Assembly (NCBI GenBank): GCA_002083475.1
Contig: LWDI01000079.1
Coordinates: 245 to 8,447, forward strand
Direction of reading: 5' to 3'
DNA length: 8,203 nucleotides
From: Proteobacteria bacterium SG_bin5
GTDB taxonomy: Bacteria; Pseudomonadota; Alphaproteobacteria; Sphingomonadales; Sphingomonadaceae
In this document: positions 1 through 6,480 of the stretch, piece by piece
How positions within the stretch are numbered: the stretch's first letter is position 1
Layout of the letters: each line of letters begins with the position of its first letter
Translations under genes and position numbers: made by a program
Notes under the pieces: generated by a model
What the model saw: the letters and a program-made list of their open reading frames with translations, nothing else
The model's database searches: none
What the model was told of the DNA's origin: nothing

Positions 1-1001
1 TGGCGAAGATGATGACGGTCTATGTCGCCTTCGAGATGATCAAACATGGCGATCTGAAGCTCGATCAGCTGCTCACCGTCCGTCCCGAAACCTGGCAGAA
101 ATGGCACGGGCCGCAGGCCGGCTCGACCATGTTCCTCTCGCCGAACGAGCAAGTGAGCGTCGCCAATCTGCTCTATGGCATCATCACGCTCTCGGGCAAC
201 GATGCCTGCGTCGTGCTCGCCGAAGGCGCCTCGGGCACCGAGGAGGCGTTCGTCGCGCAGATGAACGCGGCCGCCAAGAAGCTGGGGCTCGCCAACAGCC
301 ATTTCGGCAATTCCAATGGCTGGCCCGATGGCGGGGTGACCTATGTCACCGCGCGCGATCTCGCGCATCTCGCCTCGGCGACGATCCGCGACTATCCGCA
401 ATTCTACAAGCGCTTCTATTCGCGCCCCGATTTCACCTGGGGCAAGACGCTGGGGAGCGGCAGCCCGATCACCCAGGCCAATCGCGATCCGCTGCTGGGC
501 CGCGTCGCGGGTGCCGATGGCCTCAAGACCGGGCATACCGAGGAGGCCGGCTATGGCTTCACCGGCTCGGCCGAGCAGAATGGGCGGCGATTGGTGATGG
601 TGCTCGCCGGGCTCACCAGCTTCAACCAGCGGATCGAGGAATCGGTGCGCTTCATGGAATGGGGTTTCCGCGCCTGGAAGGCGAAGAAGCTCGTCAGCAA
701 GGGCCGCCAGGTGAGCGAGGCCGAGGTGCAATTGGGCGACCGCGCCAAGGTCGGCCTGATCGCGCCGCGCGATCTGAGCATCGCCTTGCCGGGCGGGCCG
801 ACGCCCGAGCTGACGACCAAGGTCGTCTATCAAGGGCCGATCAAGGCGCCGATCAAGGCGGGGCAGCATATCGCCGATCTGGTCGTCACCTCGCCGGGGC
901 TGCCCGCGCAGAAATTGCCCCTGGTCGCCGCGCGAGACGTGGGCGCGGCGGGCTTTTTCGGGCGCGCCTGGGCGGGGTTTTGGTCGCTCTTCGGCTGGTG
1001 A
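1..1001 (+). CDS. D-alanyl-D-alanine carboxypeptidase (PBP5 type), 5'-truncated
   Basis: This is the C-terminal part of a periplasmic serine D,D-carboxypeptidase of the PBP5/DacA-DacC family (peptidase S11), which removes the terminal D-Ala from peptidoglycan pentapeptides. The gene enters from the left. The first complete codon is at 3 and the first visible residues read A-K-M-M-T-V-Y. In this family that is the SxxK active site, so K (codon 6-8) is the catalytic lysine and the nucleophilic serine would lie just outside the window. The other two active-site motifs are visible: SGN at bases 192-200 (context LSGNDA) and KTG at 525-533 (context GLKTGHT). A PBP5-like C-terminal beta domain follows, and the protein ends in an aromatic, amphipathic tail (GFFGRAWAGFWSLFGW) of the kind that anchors PBP5 proteins to the inner membrane. 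The signal peptide is not in view. The stop overlaps the tmk start by 4 bases. The family call is secure; the exact dac paralogue is not. Confidence 0.93.
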   Translation, partial: AKMMTVYVAFEMIKHGDLKLDQLLTVRPETWQKWHGPQAGSTMFLSPNEQVSVANLLYGIITLSGNDACVVLAEGASGTEEAFVAQMNAAAKKLGLANSHFGNSNGWPDGGVTYVTARDLAHLASATIRDYPQFYKRFYSRPDFTWGKTLGSGSPITQANRDPLLGRVAGADGLKTGHTEEAGYGFTGSAEQNGRRLVMVLAGLTSFNQRIEESVRFMEWGFRAWKAKKLVSKGRQVSEAEVQLGDRAKVGLIAPRDLSIALPGGPTPELTTKVVYQGPIKAPIKAGQHIADLVVTSPGLPAQKLPLVAARDVGAAGFFGRAWAGFWSLFGW

Positions 1002-1618
1002 CGCCGCGCTTCATCACGCTCGAAGGCGGCGAGGGCGCGGGCAAATCGACCCAGGCGCGCGCGCTCGCCCAGGCGATGGAGGCACGCGGCGCGCGCGTGC
1101 TGGTGACGCGCGAGCCGGGCGGCAGCGACGGCGCCGAGGCGATACGCACGCTGCTGCTGGAAGGCGCGGCGGGGCGCTGGAGCCCGCGCGCGGAAACCCT
1201 GTTGTTCGCCGCCGCCCGCGCCGATCATCTGGAAAAAACGATCCGCCCCGCGCTCGCCGCCGGTAGCTGGGTGATTTGTGACCGGTTCGTCGACAGCACC
1301 CGCGCTTATCAGGGCGCGAGCGGGATCGACGACGCGGCGATCCTCGCGCTCCACGGCTTCGGCGCCGAGGGGCTGTTGCCCGACCGGACCTTCGTGCTCG
1401 ATCTGCCCGTCGCCGAGGGGCGCGCGCGGGCGGAGGCGCGCGACGGCGCCGCCGCCGATCGCTTCGCGGCGCGCGGCGATGCCTTCCACGAAGCGGTGCG
1501 CGCGGGCTTCCACCGCATCGCCGCCGCCGAGCCCGCGCGGGTGCGGCTGATCGATGCCGCCCGCCCGCCCGAGGCGGTGACCGCCGCGCTGCTCGCCGAT
1601 CTGACGTCATGGCTTTGA
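998..1618 (+). CDS. tmk: Thymidylate kinase (dTMP kinase)
   Basis: The product phosphorylates dTMP to dTDP with ATP, an essential cytoplasmic step in dTTP synthesis. It has 206 residues, normal for the family. A P-loop GGEGAGKS lies at residues 10-17, the dTMP-binding TREPGG stretch at 37-42, the DRF (DRX) motif at 95-97 followed by VDST, and an arginine-containing LID around 142-155. The P-loop has no basic residue between its glycines while the LID is Arg-rich, which fits the bacterial (E. coli-like, type II) enzymes. The GTG start at 998 is chosen because it places the family's usual short N-terminus (MTPRFITLEG) before the P-loop and gives a GTGA overlap with the upstream stop, implying translational coupling to the carboxypeptidase gene. 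The open frame continues upstream to 101, but that part is a shadow of the upstream gene. The gene ends before a 127-base gap that holds a repeat element. Confidence 0.96.
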   Translation: MTPRFITLEGGEGAGKSTQARALAQAMEARGARVLVTREPGGSDGAEAIRTLLLEGAAGRWSPRAETLLFAAARADHLEKTIRPALAAGSWVICDRFVDSTRAYQGASGIDDAAILALHGFGAEGLLPDRTFVLDLPVAEGRARAEARDGAAADRFAARGDAFHEAVRAGFHRIAAAEPARVRLIDAARPPEAVTAALLADLTSWL

Positions 1619-1644
1619 TCGGCGCCATGATCGCCAGGCGCCTC

Positions 1645-1731
1645 CCGTTCGTGCTGAGCTTGTCGAAGCACCGTCCTTCTTCTCGACGGTCGCGAGGCAG
1701 TACCGCCCTTCGACGAGCTCAGGGCGAACGG
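1645..1731. repeat. REP-doublet (REPIN-like) element, copy 1, 87 bases
   Basis: Two 29-base arms (1645-1673 and 1703-1731) form an imperfect inverted repeat with 23 of 29 positions matching, separated by a 29-base centre. Each arm starts, reading inward, with CCGTTCG and is itself a small dyad. The left arm has GTGCT at 1651-1655 facing AGCAC at 1667-1671. The right arm has GCCCT at 1705-1709 facing AGGGC at 1721-1725. The core between these stems is GAGC-TTG-TCGA or a close variant. A homologous element of identical total, arm and centre length lies at 8071-8157 in the same orientation. The layout matches the known architecture of REP doublets (REPINs/BIMEs), which are non-autonomous elements thought to be moved by RAYT (TnpA-REP) transposases. 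No such gene is in the window, so mobility is inferred. The stem-loop may also affect RNA stability or transcription between tmk and holB. Confidence 0.88.
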
Positions 1732-1738
1732 AGGAAGG
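1730..1738 (+). promoter_or_regulatory. holB ribosome binding site abutting the repeat
   Basis: The purine run GGAGGAAGG ends 7 bases before the GTG at 1746 and supports that start. Its first two bases are the last two bases of the right arm of the 87-base repeat, so the repeat stem reaches the Shine-Dalgarno sequence directly. The next in-frame ATG (1863) lies beyond the P-loop and cannot be the start. Confidence 0.7.
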
Positions 1739-1745
1739 CAGTTCC

Positions 1746-2747
1746 GTGCATCAGCCGCTAGTCGGGCATGCCGAGGCGCAGCGCGCCTTTCGCGCGGCGA
1801 TCGATTCGGGCGCGCTCCACCATGGCTGGCTGCTCACCGGGCCGCAGGGAGTGGGGAAGGGGATGTTCGCGCGCGCGGTCGCGCGGCGGTTGCTCGCCGA
1901 AGGCGCGGGCGCGGCCTTGCCGCCGGGGCTCGACCTGCCCGAGGAGGATCGCACCGCCAAGCTGATCGCCGCCGGCGCGCATCCCGATTATCGCGAACTC
2001 ACGCGCCTGCCCAAGGACCCCGACAAGCCCGAGGGCGATTTCGCGCGCTCGATCACCATCGCCCAGGTGCGCCAGCTTCAGCCGATGTTCGCGACCAAGC
2101 CCGCGCTCTCGCCGCGCCGGGTGATCGTGATCGACGCGGTCGACGAACTCGAACGGCCGGGCGCCTCCAACGCCTTGCTCAAGAATCTCGAGGAGCCGCC
2201 CGCCGGCACGATTTTCCTGCTCGTGAGTCACGCCCCGGGCAAATTGCTGCCGACGATCCGCTCGCGCTGCCGCCGACTGCGCTTCGATCCGCTGAGCGAC
2301 GCCGAGGTGCGGCGCGTGCTCGCCGAGTGCTTGCCCGAGGCGAGCGCTGACGAACTGGCGGCGCTGGTGCGGGTCGCCGAGGGCGCGCCGGGGCGCGCGT
2401 TGCGCTATGCCGGGCTCGATCTCGCCGCGCTCGACACCGCGCTCACCGCGATCGCGCGCGATGGCGATCCGAACAATGCGCGCCGCGCCGCGCTCGCCAA
2501 GACGCTCGGCGCCAAGGCGCAGCAGCCGCGCTACGAAGCCTTTCTCGACCGCGCGCCGAGCTTCATCGCGCGCCAGGCGGCCGACCGCGAGGGCGATGCG
2601 CTCGCCACCGCGCTCGATGCTTATGCCGCGGCGCAGTCGGTCGCCGCGATCGCTCGCGCGCAATCGCTCGACGCGCAGGCGACGGTGTTCGAGCTCGCCG
2701 GGCTGGTCGCGCGGCTCGGGCTTCACCCGCCGCGCGCGATCGATTAG
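1746..2747 (+). CDS. holB: DNA polymerase III subunit delta' (clamp loader)
   Basis: Delta' is the stator subunit of the DNA polymerase III clamp-loader complex, which works with DnaX and HolA to place the beta clamp on primed DNA. The 333-residue product starts with the usual VGHAEAQRAF segment. It has a P-loop GPQGVGKG at 32-39, a Walker-B-like strand VIVIDAVDEL at 126-135, the SNALLKNLEEPP helix at 141-152 and the SRC motif at 173-175, the arginine-finger motif of clamp-loader subunits. The C-terminal part (from about 190) is the helical collar region and is poorly conserved. The residue after the P-loop lysine is Gly39 rather than Ser/Thr and the Walker B is degenerate; delta' is known not to be an active ATPase in well-studied species. 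The Cys-rich zinc module of E. coli delta' is absent: only two cysteines occur, one of them in SRC. The start is GTG at 1746, supported by GGAGGAAGG just upstream. The stop TAG overlaps the metG Shine-Dalgarno. Confidence 0.95.
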   Translation: MHQPLVGHAEAQRAFRAAIDSGALHHGWLLTGPQGVGKGMFARAVARRLLAEGAGAALPPGLDLPEEDRTAKLIAAGAHPDYRELTRLPKDPDKPEGDFARSITIAQVRQLQPMFATKPALSPRRVIVIDAVDELERPGASNALLKNLEEPPAGTIFLLVSHAPGKLLPTIRSRCRRLRFDPLSDAEVRRVLAECLPEASADELAALVRVAEGAPGRALRYAGLDLAALDTALTAIARDGDPNNARRAALAKTLGAKAQQPRYEAFLDRAPSFIARQAADREGDALATALDAYAAAQSVAAIARAQSLDAQATVFELAGLVARLGLHPPRAID

Positions 2748-2756
2748 GGGCACGGC

Positions 2757-4304
2757 ATGGCCGAGCCCTTTTACCTCACCACCGCGATCAACTATCCCAA
2801 TGGCCGCCCGCACATCGGCCATGCCTATGAAGCGATCGCGGCGGATGCGATCGCGCGCTTCCAGCGGCTGATGGGGCGCGACGTCCGCTTTCAGACGGGC
2901 ACCGACGAGCATGGCCTGAAAATGGTGCAGACCGCGCGCGACCGGGGCGTGGCGGTGCGCGCGCTTGCAGACGAAATGTCGAGCGCGTTCAAGGAAATGG
3001 CGGCGAAACTCAACATCAGTTGTGATCGTTTCATCCGCACGACCGACGCCGATCATTACGCCGCCAGCCAAGCGATTTGGCAAGCGATGGCCGACGCGGG
3101 CGACCTTTATCTCGCGCGCTACGAAGGCTGGTATTCGGTGCGCGACGAAGCCTTTTACGACGAGAAGGAGCTGGTGGGCGAAGGCGACGCCAAGCTTTCG
3201 CCGCAGGGCACGCCGGTCGAATGGACGGCGGAAGAAAGCTGGTTCTTTCGCCTGAGCCGCTATCAGCAGCCCTTGCTCGATTTCTACGCGGCGCACCCCG
3301 AGTTCATCCAGCCCGAAAGCCGGCGCAACGAAGTGTTGCGCTTCGTCGAAGGGGGCCTCAGCGACTTGTCGGTCTCGCGCACCAGCTTCGATTGGGGGGT
3401 GCCGGTGCCGGGGGCGCCCGGGCATGTGATGTATGTGTGGGTCGATGCGCTCACCAATTATCTCACCGGCACCGGCTATCCGGGGTGGGACGGCGATCTG
3501 AAGCGCTATTGGCCGGCCGACCTGCATCTGATCGGCAAGGACATCGTCCGCTTCCATGCGGTCTATTGGCCGGCGTTTCTGATGTCGGCCAAGCTGCCGC
3601 TGCCGAGGCGGGTGTTCGGCCATGGCTTCGTGCTCGCGCGCGATGGCGCCAAAATGTCCAAATCCGCCGGCAATGTCGCCGATCCGCTGGCGCTCGCGGA
3701 AAGCTATGGCGTCGATGCGCTCCGCTATTTCCTGCTGCGCGACATCAGCTTCGGCCAGGACGGCACGTGGAGCGAGGAAGCGATCGTCGCGCGGGCGAAC
3801 GCTGATCTCGCGAACAGCTTCGGCAATTTGGCGCAGCGCACGCTGAGCTTCATCGCCAAGAATCTCGACGGCGCGCTGCCCGAGCCCGGCCGTGCCGAGC
3901 CAGCGGACGCCGAGCTGCTCGCCGCCATCGCCGAAGCCGCCGCCGCCTATCGCGCGCAGTTCGCCGACCTCGCGCTGAGCCAAGCGGTCGAGAGCTGGAT
4001 GAAAGCGGTGTTCGCCTGCAATGCCTATATCGACGCCCAGGCGCCCTGGTCGCTGCGCAAGACCGATCCCGCGCGGATGCACGCGGTGCTCGGCACGCTG
4101 GTGCGCGCGATTCACGATCTCGCGCTGCTGATCCAGCCGGTGATCCCCGAATCCGCCGCGAAGATCCTTGCCCAGATCGGCGCCCCCGCGGGCGACTTCG
4201 CGCGGCTGGGCGATGACGGCTGGTATCGCGCGCTCGCCGCCGCCGGCCATCGCATCGCTCCGCCGAGCGGCGTCTTTCCCCGGCTCGAGGCTCCGGCCGC
4301 CTGA
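2757..4304 (+). CDS. metG: Methionine--tRNA ligase
   Basis: This class I aminoacyl-tRNA synthetase charges tRNA-Met, including the initiator, with methionine in the cytoplasm. The 515-residue protein has the HIGH signature at residues 19-22 (RPHIGHAYE), the GTDEHG motif at 48-53, the connective-peptide segment EGWYSVRDEAFYDEKEL at 123-139, the conserved YVWVDALTNY at 226-235, and KMSKS at 299-303 within DGAKMSKSAGN. An alpha-helical anticodon-binding domain fills the C-terminus, including NAYIDAQAPWSLRK. The connective peptide lacks the cysteine pairs of zinc-knuckle MetRS, and there is no C-terminal EMAPII/Trbp111-like tRNA-binding domain, so this is the short, zinc-free form. ATG at 2757 is preceded by AGGGG (2746-2750) at a spacing of 6, which overlaps the holB stop. 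The gap to holB is 9 bases. The TGA stop shares one base with the tatD ATG. Confidence 0.97.
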   Translation: MAEPFYLTTAINYPNGRPHIGHAYEAIAADAIARFQRLMGRDVRFQTGTDEHGLKMVQTARDRGVAVRALADEMSSAFKEMAAKLNISCDRFIRTTDADHYAASQAIWQAMADAGDLYLARYEGWYSVRDEAFYDEKELVGEGDAKLSPQGTPVEWTAEESWFFRLSRYQQPLLDFYAAHPEFIQPESRRNEVLRFVEGGLSDLSVSRTSFDWGVPVPGAPGHVMYVWVDALTNYLTGTGYPGWDGDLKRYWPADLHLIGKDIVRFHAVYWPAFLMSAKLPLPRRVFGHGFVLARDGAKMSKSAGNVADPLALAESYGVDALRYFLLRDISFGQDGTWSEEAIVARANADLANSFGNLAQRTLSFIAKNLDGALPEPGRAEPADAELLAAIAEAAAAYRAQFADLALSQAVESWMKAVFACNAYIDAQAPWSLRKTDPARMHAVLGTLVRAIHDLALLIQPVIPESAAKILAQIGAPAGDFARLGDDGWYRALAAAGHRIAPPSGVFPRLEAPAA

Positions 4305-5080
4305 TGTTCGTCGATTCGCACTGCCATTTGAACTATAAGGGGCTGGTCGAGCAGCAGCATGACGTCATCGCGCGGGCGCGCGCGGCGGGGGTCGGCACGA
4401 TGCTCACCATCTCGACGCGCGAGCGCGAATGGGACGAGGTGGTCGCGATCGCCGAGGCGCAAGACGATATTTGGGCGAGCATCGGCATCCACCCGCACGA
4501 GGCCGACGCCCACCCCCATGTCACCGCCGAAACACTGATCGCGCGCGCGGCGCATCCCCGGGCGATCGGCATCGGCGAGAGCGGGCTCGATTATTATTAC
4601 GACCATAGCGACCGCGCGGCGCAGGCGCGCAATTTCCGGGCGCATATCGCCGCCGCGCGCGCGACCGCGCTGCCGCTGATCGTCCACACCCGCGATGCCG
4701 AGGAGGACACGCTCGCGATATTGGTCGAGGAAATGGGGAAGGGGGCTTTCCCCTGCCTGATCCATTGCTTCACCGCGAGCGCCGCCTTCGCCGACGCGGC
4801 GCTCGCGCTCGGCTGCTATATCTCGATTTCGGGAATCGTGACCTTCAAGAACGCGCGCGACCTGCAAGACGTCGCCGCGCGGCTGCCGATCGAGCGGCTG
4901 CTGATCGAAACCGACGCGCCCTTCCTCGCGCCGGTGCCGCATCGGGGCAAGACGGCGGAACCCGCTTTCGTCGCCGATACCGCGCGCTTCTTGGCCGATT
5001 TGCGCGGCACGAGCGTCGAAGCGCTGGCGGCGGCGACCACCGCCAATTTCTTCGCCCTTTTCGCCAAGGCGCGCGCGTGA
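4304..5080 (+). CDS. tatD: TatD-family metal-dependent hydrolase (putative DNase)
   Basis: TatD proteins are TIM-barrel metal-dependent hydrolases; characterised members are 3'-5' exonucleases or DNases. The 258-residue length is typical. The metal ligands expected for the family are visible: H6 and H8 in DSHCHL, E92 in GIGESGLDYYYD, H128 in VHTRDA, H154 in HCFTAS and D204 in IETDAPFL, followed by a C-terminal P-H-R-G-K segment and NFFALF. The ATG at 4304 overlaps the metG TGA by one base (TGATG). The Shine-Dalgarno is weak (GAGG at 4287-4290), so translation probably depends on coupling to metG. Placement directly after metG is a common bacterial arrangement. The family is secure; the physiological substrate here cannot be read from sequence, and TatD, YcfH and YjjV paralogues are not separable by eye. 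Confidence 0.93.
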   Translation: MFVDSHCHLNYKGLVEQQHDVIARARAAGVGTMLTISTREREWDEVVAIAEAQDDIWASIGIHPHEADAHPHVTAETLIARAAHPRAIGIGESGLDYYYDHSDRAAQARNFRAHIAAARATALPLIVHTRDAEEDTLAILVEEMGKGAFPCLIHCFTASAAFADAALALGCYISISGIVTFKNARDLQDVAARLPIERLLIETDAPFLAPVPHRGKTAEPAFVADTARFLADLRGTSVEALAAATTANFFALFAKARA

Positions 5081-5841
5081 AGCTGCGCATCCTCGGCTCG
5101 GGCACGTCCTCGGGCGTGCCGCGCATCGGCAATGATTGGGGCGATTGCGACCCGAACGAGCCGCGCAACCGGCGCACGCGCGTGTCGATCCTCGTGGAAA
5201 CGGCAAGCGCCCGCGTGCTGGTCGATACGGGGCCCGATATGCGCGAGCAGTTGCTCGCCGCCGGCGTCGACCGGGTCGACGCGGTGATCTGGACGCACGA
5301 CCATGCCGATCACTGCCACGGCATCGACGATTTACGCCAATTGTTCCACGCCCGCGGCCGGCCCGTGCGCGGCTTCGCGCGCCCCGCGACGATCGCCACG
5401 CTCGCCGAGCGCTTCGGCTATGTGTTCGCGGGGCGGGGCGAATATCCGCCGAGCGCGACGATCGAGCCGCTGCCCGATCGGCTGGTGATCGGCGATTTGT
5501 CGATTGGCGCGGTCGATCAGCCGCATGGATCGATCTTCTCGGCCGGGTTGCGCTTCGATCATGATGGCAAGAGCATCGGCTATGCCACTGATTTTCATGA
5601 ACTGACCGACGCGATGGGGGCGCTCTATACCGGGCTCGATCTCTGGGTGGTCGATGCCCTGCGCCGCCGCCCGCATCCCTCGCACCCGCATCTCGCCCGA
5701 ACGCTCGGCTGGATCGCCCGGCTCGCGCCGCGCCATGCGGTGCTGACGCATCTCGACCAATCGATGGATTATGCGACGCTCGCCGCCGAACTACCCGGCG
5801 GGGTGGAGCCGGGCTATGATGGGCTCGAGGTCGTCTTATGA
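5077..5841 (+). CDS. MBL-fold metallo-hydrolase (PhnP/COG1235-like)
   Basis: The 254-residue protein has the metallo-beta-lactamase fold of the PhnP-like group, whose characterised members are phosphodiesterases. It opens with KLRILGSGTSSGVPRIG (residues 2-18), a typical start for this group, followed by RNRRTRVSIL. The dinuclear metal site is HDHADH at 74-79, with further ligands likely to be H150 (DQPHGS), D172 (YATDF) and H225 (LTHLD). PhnP itself has a zinc site made of several N-terminal cysteines; here only C24 remains in that region, so that structural zinc is probably missing. GTG at 5077 is the start because it gives exactly the family N-terminus and a 4-base GTGA overlap with tatD. 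The frame upstream of it is a tatD shadow. The next gene overlaps by ATGA (5838-5841). The substrate is unknown; no phosphonate genes are nearby, so a role in phosphonate use is not supported. Confidence 0.9.
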   Translation: MKLRILGSGTSSGVPRIGNDWGDCDPNEPRNRRTRVSILVETASARVLVDTGPDMREQLLAAGVDRVDAVIWTHDHADHCHGIDDLRQLFHARGRPVRGFARPATIATLAERFGYVFAGRGEYPPSATIEPLPDRLVIGDLSIGAVDQPHGSIFSAGLRFDHDGKSIGYATDFHELTDAMGALYTGLDLWVVDALRRRPHPSHPHLARTLGWIARLAPRHAVLTHLDQSMDYATLAAELPGGVEPGYDGLEVVL

Positions 5842-6452
5842 ATCCCGCAACGTCCGATGTGATCTTTTACGCGCTGCTGCTGGTGCTGCCGGCGTCCGCC
5901 TTGTTCGCGCGCCAAGTGCCGCTCGGGCAGATGGCGCGGATGGCGCTCGCTTGGGCCGGCATTTTCGCGGTCGGGCTGCTGATCGCGACCGCCTATACGC
6001 GCAATCGCGGCACGGTCGACGAATGGCTCGTCTCGGCGGGGTTGAAGCGCATGGCGGTGCGCGGCGGCAGCGTGATGATCCCGCGCGCGCCCGATGGGCA
6101 TTTCTATGCCGATGTCCGGCTCAACGGCGTCGAGCAGCGGCTGATGATCGACACCGGCGCCACCGAAACCGCGATCGATCCCGATCTCGCCAAGGCCGCC
6201 GGCATCGCCACCGATCCGAGCCGGCAGCAGCTGGTGAATACCGCCGGCGGCGAGGTGAACGCGCTCGTCGGCCAGGTCGAGCAGATGCGGCTCGGCCCGA
6301 TCCGCGCCGAAGGATTGACCGTGCTCGTCGCGCCGAGCTTCAAGGGTGGCGTGTTGGGGATGAATTTCCTCTCGCGGCTCAGCAGCTGGCGGATCGAGGG
6401 CGATATGATGATACTCGTCGCGTCAGGCGGCGCGAACGCGGATTATACATAA
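5838..6452 (+). CDS. Membrane-anchored retropepsin-like aspartic protease
   Basis: The 204-residue product resembles the bacterial clan AA retropepsin-like proteases annotated as TIGR02281 family. Two hydrophobic segments lie at about residues 8-24 and 35-53, followed by a soluble domain. The soluble part contains the single catalytic triplet D105-T106-G107 in the context LMIDTGATETAI, a flap-like region NTAGGEVNA (134-142), and the closing motif GGVLGMNFLSRLSSW (170-184), where retropepsins have their LG(M/R)DFL element. One DTG per chain implies a homodimeric active site, as in retroviral proteases. The domain is probably periplasmic, but topology is an inference. The ATG at 5838 overlaps the MBL gene stop by 4 bases, indicating translational coupling. 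The substrate is unknown. The last codons and stop lie in an unusually A/T-rich patch (6442-6462). Confidence 0.88.
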   Translation: MNPATSDVIFYALLLVLPASALFARQVPLGQMARMALAWAGIFAVGLLIATAYTRNRGTVDEWLVSAGLKRMAVRGGSVMIPRAPDGHFYADVRLNGVEQRLMIDTGATETAIDPDLAKAAGIATDPSRQQLVNTAGGEVNALVGQVEQMRLGPIRAEGLTVLVAPSFKGGVLGMNFLSRLSSWRIEGDMMILVASGGANADYT

Positions 6453-6471
6453 TGTTGATTATCGGGTTTGC

Positions 6472-6476
6472 GGAGG
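6472..6476 (+). promoter_or_regulatory. mazG ribosome binding site
   Basis: GGAGG lies 4 bases before ATG 6481 and only 1 base before GTG 6478. The spacing favours ATG 6481 as the mazG start, although both are possible and differ by one residue. Confidence 0.6.
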
Positions 6477-6480
6477 TGTG

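Noticed and set aside
101..997. Upstream extension of the tmk frame
   Set aside because: It overlaps the carboxypeptidase coding sequence, is Arg-rich without motifs, and the GTG at 998 gives the normal thymidylate kinase N-terminus.
830..1513. Minus-strand open frame opposite the carboxypeptidase and tmk
   Set aside because: Antisense shadow caused by GC-rich codon use; Arg-rich, no domain.
1758..4250. 830-codon minus-strand open frame as a gene
   Set aside because: It lies wholly antisense to holB and metG, both of which have full family motifs. The translation is a low-complexity Arg/Ala/Gly-rich shadow with no recognisable domain or coupled ribosome binding site.
4112..5206. Minus-strand open frame opposite metG, tatD and the MBL gene
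   Set aside because: Spans three well-supported plus-strand genes and shows no family features.
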